Assembly: GCF_022846655.1 (NCBI RefSeq)
Contig: NZ_AP025667.1
Coordinates: forward strand, 3,695,001 to 3,759,000
DNA length: 64,000 bases
Direction of reading: 5' to 3'
DNA from: Streptomyces seoulensis
GTDB lineage: Bacteria > Actinomycetota > Actinomycetes > Streptomycetales > Streptomycetaceae
Both the position numbers and the translations under genes were made by a program. Positions 39,776 through 47,970 of the stretch are shown here, piece after piece; position 1 is the stretch's first letter; every line of letters starts with the position of its first letter. A model generated the notes under the pieces. That model was not told where the DNA came from. It saw nothing but the letters and a program-made list of their open reading frames with translations, and did not search any database.

Positions 39776-40357
39776 TCAGGCGGATAGTTCCGTGACGCCG
39801 AGGGAGAAGTCCCAGCCGCCCACCCCCTGCCGGGCGAGCCCCATCGTGAGTACACCTGCTCCTTCCAGCCAGTGCGCCATCTCCAGGCCACCGGCGTCCA
39901 GCGGGCGCATCCCGAGGCTCTTGATGAACGCCTCCACGTCCGCCTTGGCCTGCGTGTCGTCGCCGGCGATGAAGATGTCGGGTCGGCCGTTCTCCAGGAC
40001 ATGACGGAAGACGGTGTTGAATCCCTTCACCACGGCGGCACCGGCCGGGGCCACCTTGGCGACTTCCCGCGCGATGGAGGTGACTTCACGGTGGGCCAGA
40101 CCGTCGGCCGCCGAATTGAAGGGGTTGCTGATGTCGACGATGATCTTGCCTGCGAGGGCGTCTCCATAGTGGACGACGGCCGGAACGACACCGTCGGACA
40201 ACAGGGCCACGATGACGATGTCCCCCGCCGGTACGGCGCCCCACTCCCCCGCCGTGGCGCCGCCACCGAGGGCCTTGGCCAGGTCGGCGGCCTTGGGGTG
40301 ATCGCGGCCCATGACCTCGACAGTGTTACCGCCCGCCATCGCCAGTGCGCCGATGGT
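39776..40357 (-). pseudogene. NAD(P)/F420-binding reductase-like protein lacking its N-terminal nucleotide loop
   Basis: From the ATG at 40339 the frame gives 187 residues resembling NADPH-dependent F420 reductase-like proteins (AGGNTVEVMGRDHPKAADLA, KIIVDISNPFNS, VVKGFNTVFRHVLENGRPDI, FIAGDDTQAK). Family members begin with about 20 residues holding the GxGxxG loop that binds the dinucleotide; that part is absent. A few matching codons (TIGALA) precede the ATG in frame, then homology stops abruptly. So the gene was cut at its 5' end, probably by a rearrangement, and is likely inactive for cofactor binding. Upstream lies a gene-free region with two large palindromes. Confidence 0.65.
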
Positions 40358-40447
40358 ACGGGTACAAATCCTTCCCCGCCGCCGCCATCGCCGCCGTCCT
40401 CATCGACAACGCCCTCCCCGCGGCGGACGGGGGAAGCGAAGAGGCGG

Positions 40448-40477
40448 CGGTGGGGTAGCCCTCGGGCTACCCCACCG
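40448..40477. repeat. Perfect 14-base inverted repeat
   Basis: CGGTGGGGTAGCCC-tc-GGGCTACCCCACCG. The inner pairs probably open to a CTCG-type tetraloop. It could be a terminator, a REP-like palindrome or the end of a mobile palindromic element. Confidence 0.85.
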
Positions 40478-40628
40478 GCATGAGGGTGCACCGCCGCGCC
40501 CCGCGCCGATGAGATCGTTCCGCTGTACTGAACGGCTGGCGTCGACGCGGGAGTCGGTGAAGTCGACGGCCTCGGAGAACCGGTAGCGCATGGCGCGGTC
40601 GTAGGTCTTGCGAGGGCTTCGCCATGTC

Positions 40629-40658
40629 CCAGCGGGGCGAGTCGAGTCGCCCCGCTGG
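40629..40658. repeat. Perfect 12-base inverted repeat
   Basis: CCAGCGGGGCGA-gtcgag-TCGCCCCGCTGG, 151 bases from the previous palindrome and 95 bases from the end of the DUF1772 gene, for which it may be the terminator. Confidence 0.85.
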
Positions 40659-40753
40659 ATGCGCGCCGACCGGGCCACAGCCGTGCGGATCTGCGCTTCA
40701 GGCCGCCCGGCTGAGCGGTCGCGGCTGACGGCCGGGCGGGTGAGACCGCGGGC

Positions 40754-41200
40754 TCAGGTGAGGGCCGCGACCAGCAGGGCGAAGGCGGCGACCAGGACGG
40801 CGACGCGGACGTAGTGGAAGCGGTCCCAGCGGTTCATCTGCTGCTTCCAGTCGGCGGGCCGATTCTCAGGCGTCCACGTCTTGCTCCGGTCGTTGATCGG
40901 GACGAGCAGCAGGATCGACATGATCACGCTGAGCATCAGCAACAGGCCGGCGGTGACGAGGAGGCCGGTGCCGGGGTGGTGCCGTCCGGCGACGGCCCAG
41001 GCCGCGACGAGGACGAGCGAGCCGATGTACCAGACCGGCATCACGGCGCCGAGCATCCGGCCCCCGTGCGCACGGCCGAGTTGGCCGCTGTCACCCGGGA
41101 GCGCGTCGAGGATCCGGTTGATGACGAAGGCGACGGAGAACTCCACCCCCACCATCACGCCGACGACGACGGTGGTGCACACCTCGAGTGCGTTGAGCAT
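40754..41200 (-). CDS. DUF1772 membrane protein
   Basis: Predicted 148 residues with four membrane segments (ALEVCTTVVVGVMVGVEFSV, YIGSLVLVAAWAVAG, LLVTAGLLLMLSVIMSILLL, VAVLVAAFALLVAAL) and the conserved loop VPINDRSKTWTPENRPADWK then RWDRFHYVR. Many DUF1772 genes sit beside TetR regulators, as here, where the TetR gene is divergent across 88 bases with an operator-like dyad between. Function unknown; some relatives are linked to secondary-metabolite oxygenases. Confidence 0.88.
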   Translation of the reverse strand: MLNALEVCTTVVVGVMVGVEFSVAFVINRILDALPGDSGQLGRAHGGRMLGAVMPVWYIGSLVLVAAWAVAGRHHPGTGLLVTAGLLLMLSVIMSILLLVPINDRSKTWTPENRPADWKQQMNRWDRFHYVRVAVLVAAFALLVAALT

Positions 41201-41215
41201 GTCGCTCCCTGGAAT

Positions 41216-41246
41216 CTAGCGTTGATAGCCGATGAGGCAACGCTAG
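41216..41246. promoter_or_regulatory. Likely TetR operator
   Basis: CTAGCGTTG-N13-CAACGCTAG, nine perfect pairs, midway between the divergent DUF1772 and TetR genes. A smaller CTAG-cggtg-CTAG dyad at 41267-41279 lies closer to the TetR start. Placement over both promoters fits repression of both genes. Confidence 0.72.
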
Positions 41247-41288
41247 TTCTACCGATGCTTGCTTGTCTAGCGGTGCTAGGATCGAGGC

Positions 41289-41867
41289 ATGTCGGTACAG
41301 GAACGCAAGGAGCGTGAACGGGCGATCCGTGAGCGCCTCATCGTGGCGACGGCGCGCGAACTCGCCGAGCAGCAGGGCTGGGACGCGGTCACCACTCGCC
41401 GGCTCGCCGAGCGCATCGAGTACAGCCAGCCCGTGCTCTACAGCCACTTCCGCGGCAAGCGCGAGATCATCGGCGCCGTCGCCCTCCAGGGCGCCGTGGA
41501 GATGGCCGCGGCGGTCCGGGCCGCGACCGCCGCCGCGGACGGCCCGCGCGAGCGGGTCGCCGCCCTCGCGCGGGCCTACCTCGACTTCGCCGCACGCAAC
41601 CCGGCGGTCTACGACGCCATCTTCCAGCTCGACGGCGGTCTCGCGTACGCGCAGGAGGACACCCCGGAGCCCCTCAAGGACGCCTTCGCCGCGTTGCTGG
41701 AAAGCCTCGGCGCGGTCGCCGGGGACGGCGTCGACGCGGCACTGTTCACGGAGACGTTCTGGGCGGCCCTGCACGGGCTGGCCACCCTGACCCGAGCGGG
41801 ACGGCTGCCGCCGGAGGACACCGAGCCGAGGGTGGAACTACTGGTGGACAGGCTCGCCGTGGTCTGA
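41289..41867 (+). CDS. TetR family regulator
   Basis: Predicted 192 residues. The N-terminal helix-turn-helix is LIVATARELAEQQGWDAVTT then RRLAERIEYSQPVLYSHFRG. The C-terminal ligand domain (TetR_C type) is typical (AALARAYLDFAARNPAVYDA, LHGLATLTRAGRLPPE). The ATG follows GAGGC. It most likely represses itself and the divergent DUF1772 gene through the 9-bp dyad between them; the ligand is unknown. Confidence 0.94.
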   Translation: MSVQERKERERAIRERLIVATARELAEQQGWDAVTTRRLAERIEYSQPVLYSHFRGKREIIGAVALQGAVEMAAAVRAATAAADGPRERVAALARAYLDFAARNPAVYDAIFQLDGGLAYAQEDTPEPLKDAFAALLESLGAVAGDGVDAALFTETFWAALHGLATLTRAGRLPPEDTEPRVELLVDRLAVV

Positions 41868-41995
41868 CACACCATCCCCTCGGGCACGCAACCGAGTCCG
41901 GACTGGAGGCTGAACTGAGGATCAGCGCGACCGACATCGCCGGTAGCCGGTCGTGGGCGGCTCCTCGCGACGGCGGAGGTGTGAGTAGCTGTGCG

Positions 41996-42673
41996 TCAGG
42001 CGGGGTTGGACGACAGTGCGCCGAGAACGGCGGCGAGGCTGTGTGGGTCGCGGCGGGCGATGTTGTGGCCGACGGGGATCTCGTGCACCCGCCAGCCCGG
42101 GTCGTGGCGCAGCCGTTCGGTCAGGGGCACGAACGGGCTGCCTTCCCAGGCGCCACCGCTGATGAACGTGCGGCGGAGCGCCGGGCTGTGGCTGCCTCTC
42201 AGCCTGATCGACTGGACGAAGCTCGCCATCGGGTGCGGCCGCGCGCGAGGGTCGAGCCCCTCGGGGACCGCGACCCATCGGCCGTCGGCGTGGGCGCCGG
42301 AAATGAATGCCTCCCGGAATCTGTCGCTGGTCAGGGACCAGCAGGAATCCCCGTCGTCCGGGACGTAGGCGTCGATGAAGACGAGCTGGTGGAGGCGGTC
42401 ACCGAGCCGGTCCGCGACACCGGCGATCACCATCCCGCCATAGCTGTGGCCGCACAGCGCGAGGGGCGTCCCGCCGCCACGGTCGACGATCTCTGCCACC
42501 TGGTCGATATGGGTGTCGAGGTTCGGCGGACGGTCCGCGTCGACGGGGCCGTCCGCCTCCAACCCCGACAGCGTCACCGTCTCGACCTGGTGACCGCCTC
42601 GGCGCAACTCGTCGGCCACCGGGTCGAACACCCAACCGCCTTGCCAACCGCCGGGCACCATCACGAATTTCAC
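41996..42673 (-). CDS. Alpha/beta hydrolase
   Basis: Predicted 225 residues from a GTG giving VKFVMVPGGWQGGWVFDPVA. The nucleophile elbow is LCGHSYGGMVIAGVADR (Ser), the acid is in VFIDAYVPDDGDSCW, and the catalytic histidine in HEIPVGHNIARRDP. It resembles the esterase/methylesterase group often called salicylate- or hydroxynitrile-type hydrolases. A longer frame exists upstream but the VPGGW motif, normally near the N-terminus, supports this start. The ribosome-binding site is weak. Confidence 0.88.
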   Translation of the reverse strand: MKFVMVPGGWQGGWVFDPVADELRRGGHQVETVTLSGLEADGPVDADRPPNLDTHIDQVAEIVDRGGGTPLALCGHSYGGMVIAGVADRLGDRLHQLVFIDAYVPDDGDSCWSLTSDRFREAFISGAHADGRWVAVPEGLDPRARPHPMASFVQSIRLRGSHSPALRRTFISGGAWEGSPFVPLTERLRHDPGWRVHEIPVGHNIARRDPHSLAAVLGALSSNPA

Positions 42674-42740
42674 CGGGCCATCGTAGGTCCAGAAACCCGG
42701 ACCTCCGGCGGGGGAACAGTGGATGGTCGCGCTCCGACGT

Positions 42741-44135
42741 TCACACGGAATCCAGGGAGACCCGCTGGAACAGCCGGCCCGCGAGGTCGGCGCCGGTGAT
42801 GGCACCGTTCTCGTCGCGTGTGAAGAAGCCTCGCTGCCCCTTAAGGCCACCGCCCGTGACGATGTACGCGTCCGCGTCGCCGGGCAGCAGGCCGAGACCG
42901 GCCGGCGGGAGATCCGGGGGCAGTTCGGTGTCCGCCGCCGCGCGGATCTCCGGTTTGATCGCGCAGGCGATCGTCAGCCCGGCTCCCTCGACAGCGATCG
43001 TGAGCGCCATCATGTCGTTCGCGTAGGTCCCGGCCACCTCCACGCCCCGCTCCTCGTCGTGCGGGAGCGGCTCCGGGTCCCGGTCGACGACCCCGAGGTA
43101 ATGCTCCAACGCCCATCGGACGGCGGCCTGGTTGAAGGCGAGGCCGCCCTCCGGTCCGGCGTTGGACATCGCGACGACCGCGAAGTCCCGTTCGGGCACG
43201 ATCAGCAGCTCGGTGAACTGGCCGTTGGCCGAGCCGCCATGACCGACGGTGCGAACGCCGTCCACGTCGCGCAGGAACCAGCAGATGCCGAAGGCGTCAC
43301 CGAGCGTGCTGCCCCGCAGTTCGACCGTCCGCTCCCGCATCTGCCGCAGGGCCTCGGCGGACATCACCCGGGAGCCGTCCTGTGCACGGCCGTCACCCAG
43401 GTGGAACCGCGCCCATCGCAGCAGGTCCGCCACCGAGGAGGAGCCGCCCCCGCCAGGGTTGTTGCCGCGGCTGTCCTTCCACTGCCGCGCGACGGCCGGC
43501 GCTCCGTCCTCGCCGACGTTGTGCCCCACCGCGAAGCGGCGTGTCATCACGTCACCGGCGGCGAAGAAGGTGTTCGAGAGACCCAACGGCTCGAACAGCA
43601 GCGAGGAGACGGCCTGTTCGTAGGTCCGGCCCGTGACTCTCTCCATGATCCGCCCAGCCAGGTTGTACCCCACCTGGCTGTACGAGGCGCGGGCGCCGGG
43701 CGGCGCGATCAGCTCCACCTCGGACATCTTCGCCACGTAAGCGGCCAGGGCGTCGTCCCCCTCGCCGGTGTAGGCGCTCATCCTCCAGTCGAGGCCCGCC
43801 GTGTGGTTGAGCAACTGCAGCACGGTGATCTCCGCCGCGGCCCGCTCGTCCGGGAGCGCGAGTTCGGGAACGTACCGGCGCACCGGTGCGTCCAGCTCGA
43901 CCCGCCCCTCCGCGACCAGACGCATCAGTGCCGTCGCCGTGAAGGGCTTCGTGACCGAGCCCAGCACGAACAGCGTGTCCTCATCGACGGGCAGCGGGTT
44001 CTCGACGCTCGTCACGCCGTGACACCCGTAGATCTCCCGGCCGTTCACCCACACCCCGACGGCGGCACCCGGCACCCCGTACTTCGTGGCCGTGGCCTCG
44101 GCGAACTCCGACAGCGCGTCCTGCTCATCACTCAT
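42741..44135 (-). CDS. Serine beta-lactamase-like hydrolase (class C/esterase family)
   Basis: Predicted 464 residues. The SxxK motif is GSVTKPF (Ser60, Lys63), the YxN motif is YSQVGYNLAG, and the third motif is HGG in VGHGGSANGQF. No signal peptide is seen, so the enzyme is probably cytosolic and an esterase or peptidase rather than a resistance beta-lactamase. A C-terminal lipocalin-like extension of about 120 residues follows (VAGTYANDMMALTIAVEGAG). The ATG is preceded by GGGGGAG. Confidence 0.9.
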   Translation of the reverse strand: MSDEQDALSEFAEATATKYGVPGAAVGVWVNGREIYGCHGVTSVENPLPVDEDTLFVLGSVTKPFTATALMRLVAEGRVELDAPVRRYVPELALPDERAAAEITVLQLLNHTAGLDWRMSAYTGEGDDALAAYVAKMSEVELIAPPGARASYSQVGYNLAGRIMERVTGRTYEQAVSSLLFEPLGLSNTFFAAGDVMTRRFAVGHNVGEDGAPAVARQWKDSRGNNPGGGGSSSVADLLRWARFHLGDGRAQDGSRVMSAEALRQMRERTVELRGSTLGDAFGICWFLRDVDGVRTVGHGGSANGQFTELLIVPERDFAVVAMSNAGPEGGLAFNQAAVRWALEHYLGVVDRDPEPLPHDEERGVEVAGTYANDMMALTIAVEGAGLTIACAIKPEIRAAADTELPPDLPPAGLGLLPGDADAYIVTGGGLKGQRGFFTRDENGAITGADLAGRLFQRVSLDSV

Positions 44136-44230
44136 GGCAACTCCCCCATCGAGGAAGGGGAGAGACTCCCCCCGTTCTCCAGCCCTGATCCTTGCCGGTA
44201 CCAAGGGTCGGCGCCAAGGCCCTTACGCAG

Positions 44231-44241
44231 TAACGTCGTTA
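44231..44241. promoter_or_regulatory. Short palindrome upstream of the beta-lactamase-like gene
   Basis: TAACG-t-CGTTA, perfect, 96 bases upstream of the ATG in a 216-base gene-free interval. Possible operator; evidence is only the symmetry. Confidence 0.3.
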
Positions 44242-44351
44242 GGCCAGCAAGGGCGCTTGTGCCCGTGGCGGCCGGGCCGAAGTCGCGGGACGACAGCTCG
44301 GCGGCGAGTGCGAACGCCTTCAGCGCTCCTGAGCCTCAGAGGCCCACCCCG

Positions 44352-45701
44352 TCAGCCCCCGGTCGGGTTCCCGTTCCGCTGCCTCCACCGCCAGAACTCG
44401 TCGGCCCGGTGGTCGTGTTCGAAGCCTGTGCCGAGAGGACCCACCCGTTCGATCGCCCGGGCGGTGCGCGGGTCGTCGCGCAGGGCGAGACCGTAGGCGG
44501 CCTCCAGACGGACGAGCTGGTCTTCGTCGCCGAGCAACGCGGCCAGGGCGTCGGCGACGGCGGGCGTACGGTCCGGGGAGCCGGCCAGCGCCGCCGCGGC
44601 CACGGCCCGCGGTCCGGTGTCCGGGGCTTCGGCCACCGACAGCAGCGCTCGGGTGATCTCCGGCAGGAGGTCGCCGTCCCGGATGCCCGCCGCGCACGCG
44701 CTGAGCCGCACCTCGGCGTCCGGGTCGTGTAGGAGGGTGAGCAGGGCGGCCCTGGCCGTGGGCGTGCGGGGAACGTGGTCCACGCAGAGGGCGTAGGGCA
44801 CCTGGCGGCGTACACGCGGGTCGGGATGGCGGGCGTGGCGGAGGCCTACGGCTTCCTGGCCCGGATGGTCGCGGTCGGTGAGGGCCTCGAGCACCCTCGC
44901 GAGTATCTCGCCGTCCGTTTCCTCGGCCGCCCAGGCCGCCAGGAGTTCGCGCTCCTCCTCCTCGTAGGAGGAGTCGGGATCGAAGAGCCCCCGCATCCGC
45001 AGGTAGCCGGACACGAACAGGCGATGTGCCCGGTCCGGGCTCCGGCGCTGGGCCACCACCGCGGACCAGGTCTCGAAGCTGCGGCGCTGGATGAGGACCC
45101 AGCAGGCCGCGGACCAGTCCACATGCTCCTCGTCCGGCCGCACGACCGCGCGGCCGATCAGTTCGTCGACGGGGGTCGGGATGCGGAAGGCCCCCTCCAG
45201 CGAGGTCAGGACGGCTCCGTGTCCGGCCCGCATGACGAGGCCGCCGAGCGAGACCTGATCGACCCAGTCGTACTCGTCGTCGCGCACCCGGACCGTCTCG
45301 GCGGGCCCCGGCGCGCCCGTCCTGCGCCGCAGCTCCTCGGCCGTGCCCGTCTCGTACCGGCATCGGGCCAAGGTGAGCAGACGTTCCCGTTCGGCCTGCG
45401 GGAGTCGCGATCGGGGCTCCGGGCCCAGTACCGCCGAGAAGACCGCGGGGGAACCTCCGTCGACGGCGTGCCACAGGGGTGTGGTCCCGTCCGGCAGCAC
45501 CCGGTCGGGGTCCGCTCCGCCCGCTGTCAGCTCCTCGGCGACCCGCTCGTCGTACGCCGCCACCGCCACGCACAGCACCGGCAGCCCGTTCGCGTCCACC
45601 GCGTTCGGGTCGGCACCCTTGTCCAGCAGATCCCGTACCGCCTCGGCGTCCCCGGCGCGAACCGCCGACCTGAGCCGGGCGTCGGGTTCAGCCTCGCTCA
45701 T
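44352..45701 (-). CDS. Ankyrin plus HEAT-repeat protein
   Basis: Predicted 449 residues. Ankyrin repeats fill the first 90 (AVRAGDAEAVRDLLDKGADP, NAVDANGLPVLCVAVAAY, DGTTPLWHAVDGGSPAVFSA). The second half, from about 260, is HEAT-like (HPDPRVRRQVPYALCVDHVP, HDPDAEVRLSACAAGIRDGD, LLGDEDQLVRLEAAYGLALR). It has no catalytic motif or signal peptide and should be a cytosolic protein-protein interaction scaffold. The ATG is preceded by CGGAGAG. It is the third helical-repeat protein within 12 kb. Confidence 0.85.
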   Translation of the reverse strand: MSEAEPDARLRSAVRAGDAEAVRDLLDKGADPNAVDANGLPVLCVAVAAYDERVAEELTAGGADPDRVLPDGTTPLWHAVDGGSPAVFSAVLGPEPRSRLPQAERERLLTLARCRYETGTAEELRRRTGAPGPAETVRVRDDEYDWVDQVSLGGLVMRAGHGAVLTSLEGAFRIPTPVDELIGRAVVRPDEEHVDWSAACWVLIQRRSFETWSAVVAQRRSPDRAHRLFVSGYLRMRGLFDPDSSYEEEERELLAAWAAEETDGEILARVLEALTDRDHPGQEAVGLRHARHPDPRVRRQVPYALCVDHVPRTPTARAALLTLLHDPDAEVRLSACAAGIRDGDLLPEITRALLSVAEAPDTGPRAVAAAALAGSPDRTPAVADALAALLGDEDQLVRLEAAYGLALRDDPRTARAIERVGPLGTGFEHDHRADEFWRWRQRNGNPTGG

Positions 45702-45756
45702 GCTGCCGCTCTCCGTTCCGAATAACTTCGCGGGTCCGCCTGACAGAGCCCGCGGC

Positions 45757-46350
45757 TCAATGCCGCTCCTCGCGGGCTGAAGTCGGCACGGCCGCCGGCC
45801 GCCACTCCCGCCTGATCAATCCGAACACCCACGAGTCGGATACCTCGCCGTTCACGACGCAGTCCTCCCGCAGCGTTCCTTCACGCAGGAACCCGATCTT
45901 CTCCAGGACCCGGGCGGATTCCACGTTGCGCGTGTCGGTCTCGGCCTGGACCCGGTTCAGGTCCAGTACGTCGAACCCCCACCGCAGCAGCGCGTTCGCG
46001 GCCTCCGTCGCGTAGCCGTGTCCCCACATCGCTTCGTCGAGGATGTACCCCAGCGACGCGCTGCGGTAGTCCGGGTTCCATCCGCTCAGACCGCACCAGC
46101 CGACGAAGGCCCCGTCAGCGGCGCGGTCGATGGCCGTCCGGGCCCCGGAGCCCTCGTCCGTCATCTTCCGGCACGTGTCGATGAAGCGTTCGGCGCGGGC
46201 CCGGTCGTCCCACGGCGGGGAGTCCCAGTAGCGCATCACGTGGGGGTTGCTGTGCAGGGCGAAGAGCTGCTCCGCGTCGGCGTCGGTGAAGGGGCGCAGT
46301 CGCAGGCGAGTGGTGTGCAGCGTGGGGGTGGCCAACGTCATGCGCACCAT
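45757..46350 (-). CDS. GNAT acetyltransferase, RimJ/RimL type
   Basis: Predicted 197 residues. The pattern is that of N-terminal ribosomal-protein-type acetyltransferases: LHTTRLRLRPFTDADAEQLF, SASLGYILDEAMWGHGYATE (acetyl-CoA-binding region), and NRVQAETDTRNVESARVLEK then IGFLREGTLRED. The substrate could be a protein N-terminus or a small amine. An ATG three codons downstream is an equally good start. Its start region overlaps a nested dyad shared with the divergent cyclodeaminase-like gene. Confidence 0.92.
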   Translation of the reverse strand: MVRMTLATPTLHTTRLRLRPFTDADAEQLFALHSNPHVMRYWDSPPWDDRARAERFIDTCRKMTDEGSGARTAIDRAADGAFVGWCGLSGWNPDYRSASLGYILDEAMWGHGYATEAANALLRWGFDVLDLNRVQAETDTRNVESARVLEKIGFLREGTLREDCVVNGEVSDSWVFGLIRREWRPAAVPTSAREERH

Positions 46351-46353
46351 CCT

Positions 46354-46379
46354 GTGTCCTCAAGGACCTTGCAGGACAC
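46354..46379. promoter_or_regulatory. Nested dyad at the GNAT promoter
   Basis: GTGTCCT-N12-AGGACAC with an inner CAAGG-a-CCTTG (46361-46371) on nearly the same centre. It lies 4 bases upstream of the GNAT ATG and about 150 bases from the divergent gene, so it could be an operator or an RNA hairpin. Confidence 0.5.
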
Positions 46380-46530
46380 CGAATTTCCGGTCCCGGTCCC
46401 CCGGCCTCGCCTCGGTCATGGGTCGTCGGTCGCGAGACGGACCCGGCCTACGCCTGCGGACGGAGGTCCTGGCGGAGTCGCCCTTGGCAGACTGACCTCT
46501 TCTTCCGTCCGAGGTGAACGGGGTGTCGCT

Positions 46531-47451
46531 GTGTCTGTGCCGCTGTTCGACGACCACGACGTCCGTGCCCGGCTCGACGCCGGGACGGCCGTCCGGGCCA
46601 TGCGGGCGGCGATCCTGGCGCATCACGAAGGCACCTTGCAGGCACCGCCGCGTGTGCGTGCCGATCTTGGCGGCGGACATCTGGTCGTCACAGCCGGGCA
46701 TCTGCGCGAGCAGGAGATGTTCGGCTTCCGGGTGTACGACACCCTTGTCGGTGCGGAGCAGTTGGTGGCCGTATGGATTGCCCGGGACGGCGAGCTGGCC
46801 GTACTGGTGCAGGGTGCGGAACTCGGCGCGCGGCGGACCGGCGCCATCGGAGCTGTCGCCGTGGAGGTGGCGGCCGGACCCGGCCCTGTCCGCGTCGGCA
46901 TCGTGGGCGCGGGTGCGCAGGCGTGGACGCAGCTTTGGGCCATGCTCGCGGTACGGGAGGTCGAGGAGGTCGTGGTCGCAGCTCGCCGTCCCGGACGTGC
47001 CGAGGCGTTCGCCCGCAGGACCGCCGACGAGCTAGGAGTCCGGACGCGCGCGGCAAGGACGGTCGAGGACGCCGTACGCGACCGGGACGTGGTGATCGTG
47101 GCCACGAACAGTGCGGTGCCGGTCCTGGACGCCGACTGGATCGCTCCGGGAACGCATGTGAACACCGTCGGCCCCAAGACCGTCTCCCGGCATGAAGTGC
47201 CCGCCGCCCTGGCCCACCGTGCCTCGGTGGTCCTCACCGACTCCCTGGTCCAGGCAGCCGGTTACCCCGAACCGCACATCTTCGCCGTCGACGCCATGAT
47301 CGACCTCGGTGCCGCCCTCGCCGGGGCGGTGACGGTCCGCACCGACCCCGATCAGATCACGGTGTTCAGCTCAGTCGGCCTGGCCGGGACCGAAGTCGCC
47401 CTCGCCGCCGAACTCGTACGTCGTCGCCCCACCCGTCCCGTGCTGTCGTGA
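46531..47451 (+). CDS. Ornithine cyclodeaminase / mu-crystallin family protein
   Basis: Predicted 306 residues from a GTG (VSVPLFDDHDVRARLDAGTA). The Rossmann motif is VRVGIVGAGAQAWTQLWAML, and the family end is VFSSVGLAGTEVALAAELVR. Conserved NAD-dependent members deaminate ornithine to proline, make alanine or act on opines and related imines; the active-site lysine and substrate cannot be assigned by eye. The start is uncertain because several GTG codons are close together. It is followed 18 bases later by a small lipoprotein gene, probably in one transcript. Confidence 0.87.
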   Translation: MSVPLFDDHDVRARLDAGTAVRAMRAAILAHHEGTLQAPPRVRADLGGGHLVVTAGHLREQEMFGFRVYDTLVGAEQLVAVWIARDGELAVLVQGAELGARRTGAIGAVAVEVAAGPGPVRVGIVGAGAQAWTQLWAMLAVREVEEVVVAARRPGRAEAFARRTADELGVRTRAARTVEDAVRDRDVVIVATNSAVPVLDADWIAPGTHVNTVGPKTVSRHEVPAALAHRASVVLTDSLVQAAGYPEPHIFAVDAMIDLGAALAGAVTVRTDPDQITVFSSVGLAGTEVALAAELVRRRPTRPVLS

Positions 47452-47469
47452 CCGAACAGGTGAACCGGA

Positions 47470-47871
47470 ATGATCACACGAACCGCCCGGCGAGCAGCGG
47501 TCCTTGCCGTCGCCGCAGTCCTGGTGAGCGGTTGTTCGTCAGAGGATCCGGCGCAGGCCAAGGAGTGGCAACGGGATTACTGCGCCAAGCTGGGGTCCTG
47601 GCAGGACCTGGCGCACGCCACACCAGGCAGCGACGCAGACGCCGGTGACGGACAGGGGGTCGACTCGCCCGACGCCGACGGCACCGCATCGGCGGGGCAC
47701 GCGGTCATCGATGCCTCGAAGAGGCTTGACCGGGCGGGTCTGGAAGACGGTGCCACCCGCATCCTCGACGACACCGTCGACGCGGTCGGCGGCGACACCG
47801 GGGCCGAGAGCCGGGCGGTGTCCTACTGCGACGGCTCGGGCTTCGAGACCTTGGTCAGGGCGGCCGACTGA
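47470..47871 (+). CDS. Small lipoprotein of unknown function
   Basis: Predicted 133 residues. The signal MITRTARRAAVLAVAAVLVS ends in lipobox VSGC (Cys22). The mature chain holds two further cysteines (RDYCAKLGSW and SYCDGSG) that could pair, and a Asp/Gly-rich loop (DADAGDGQGVDSPDADG). I do not recognise the family. It is in an apparent operon with the cyclodeaminase-like gene, and a strong bidirectional terminator follows 35 bases after its stop. Confidence 0.75.
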   Translation: MITRTARRAAVLAVAAVLVSGCSSEDPAQAKEWQRDYCAKLGSWQDLAHATPGSDADAGDGQGVDSPDADGTASAGHAVIDASKRLDRAGLEDGATRILDDTVDAVGGDTGAESRAVSYCDGSGFETLVRAAD

Positions 47872-47905
47872 GCACGGTGGACACCCGGCTCCACGACGCC
47901 ACAGA

Positions 47906-47942
47906 CGGTCCCGCTCCGGGTCAGGCTTCCGGAGCGGGACCG
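47906..47942. terminator. Bidirectional terminator
   Basis: CGGTCCCGCTCCGG-N9-CCGGAGCGGGACCG, 14 perfect pairs, centred between the convergent lipoprotein and glycanase genes. Confidence 0.85.
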
Positions 47943-47970
47943 CCAGTGACTACTGGGCATGACGTGCATG

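Larger units (their letters stand above)
40358..40753. other. Gene-free region with palindromes
   Basis: About 400 bases between the truncated reductase and the DUF1772 gene. It holds two perfect hairpins described separately and a purine-rich GGGGGAAGCGAAGAGG stretch. Short frames across it have no recognisable protein. Confidence 0.5.

Noticed and set aside
40400..40678. Minus-strand frame reading MARSARIQRGDSTRPAG...
   Set aside because: It is built over the two palindromes and has no homology-like segment or ribosome-binding site.
42741..44135. Secreted beta-lactamase resistance gene
   Set aside because: The active-site motifs fit, but no signal peptide is seen and the C-terminal extension is typical of cytosolic esterase/peptidase relatives.
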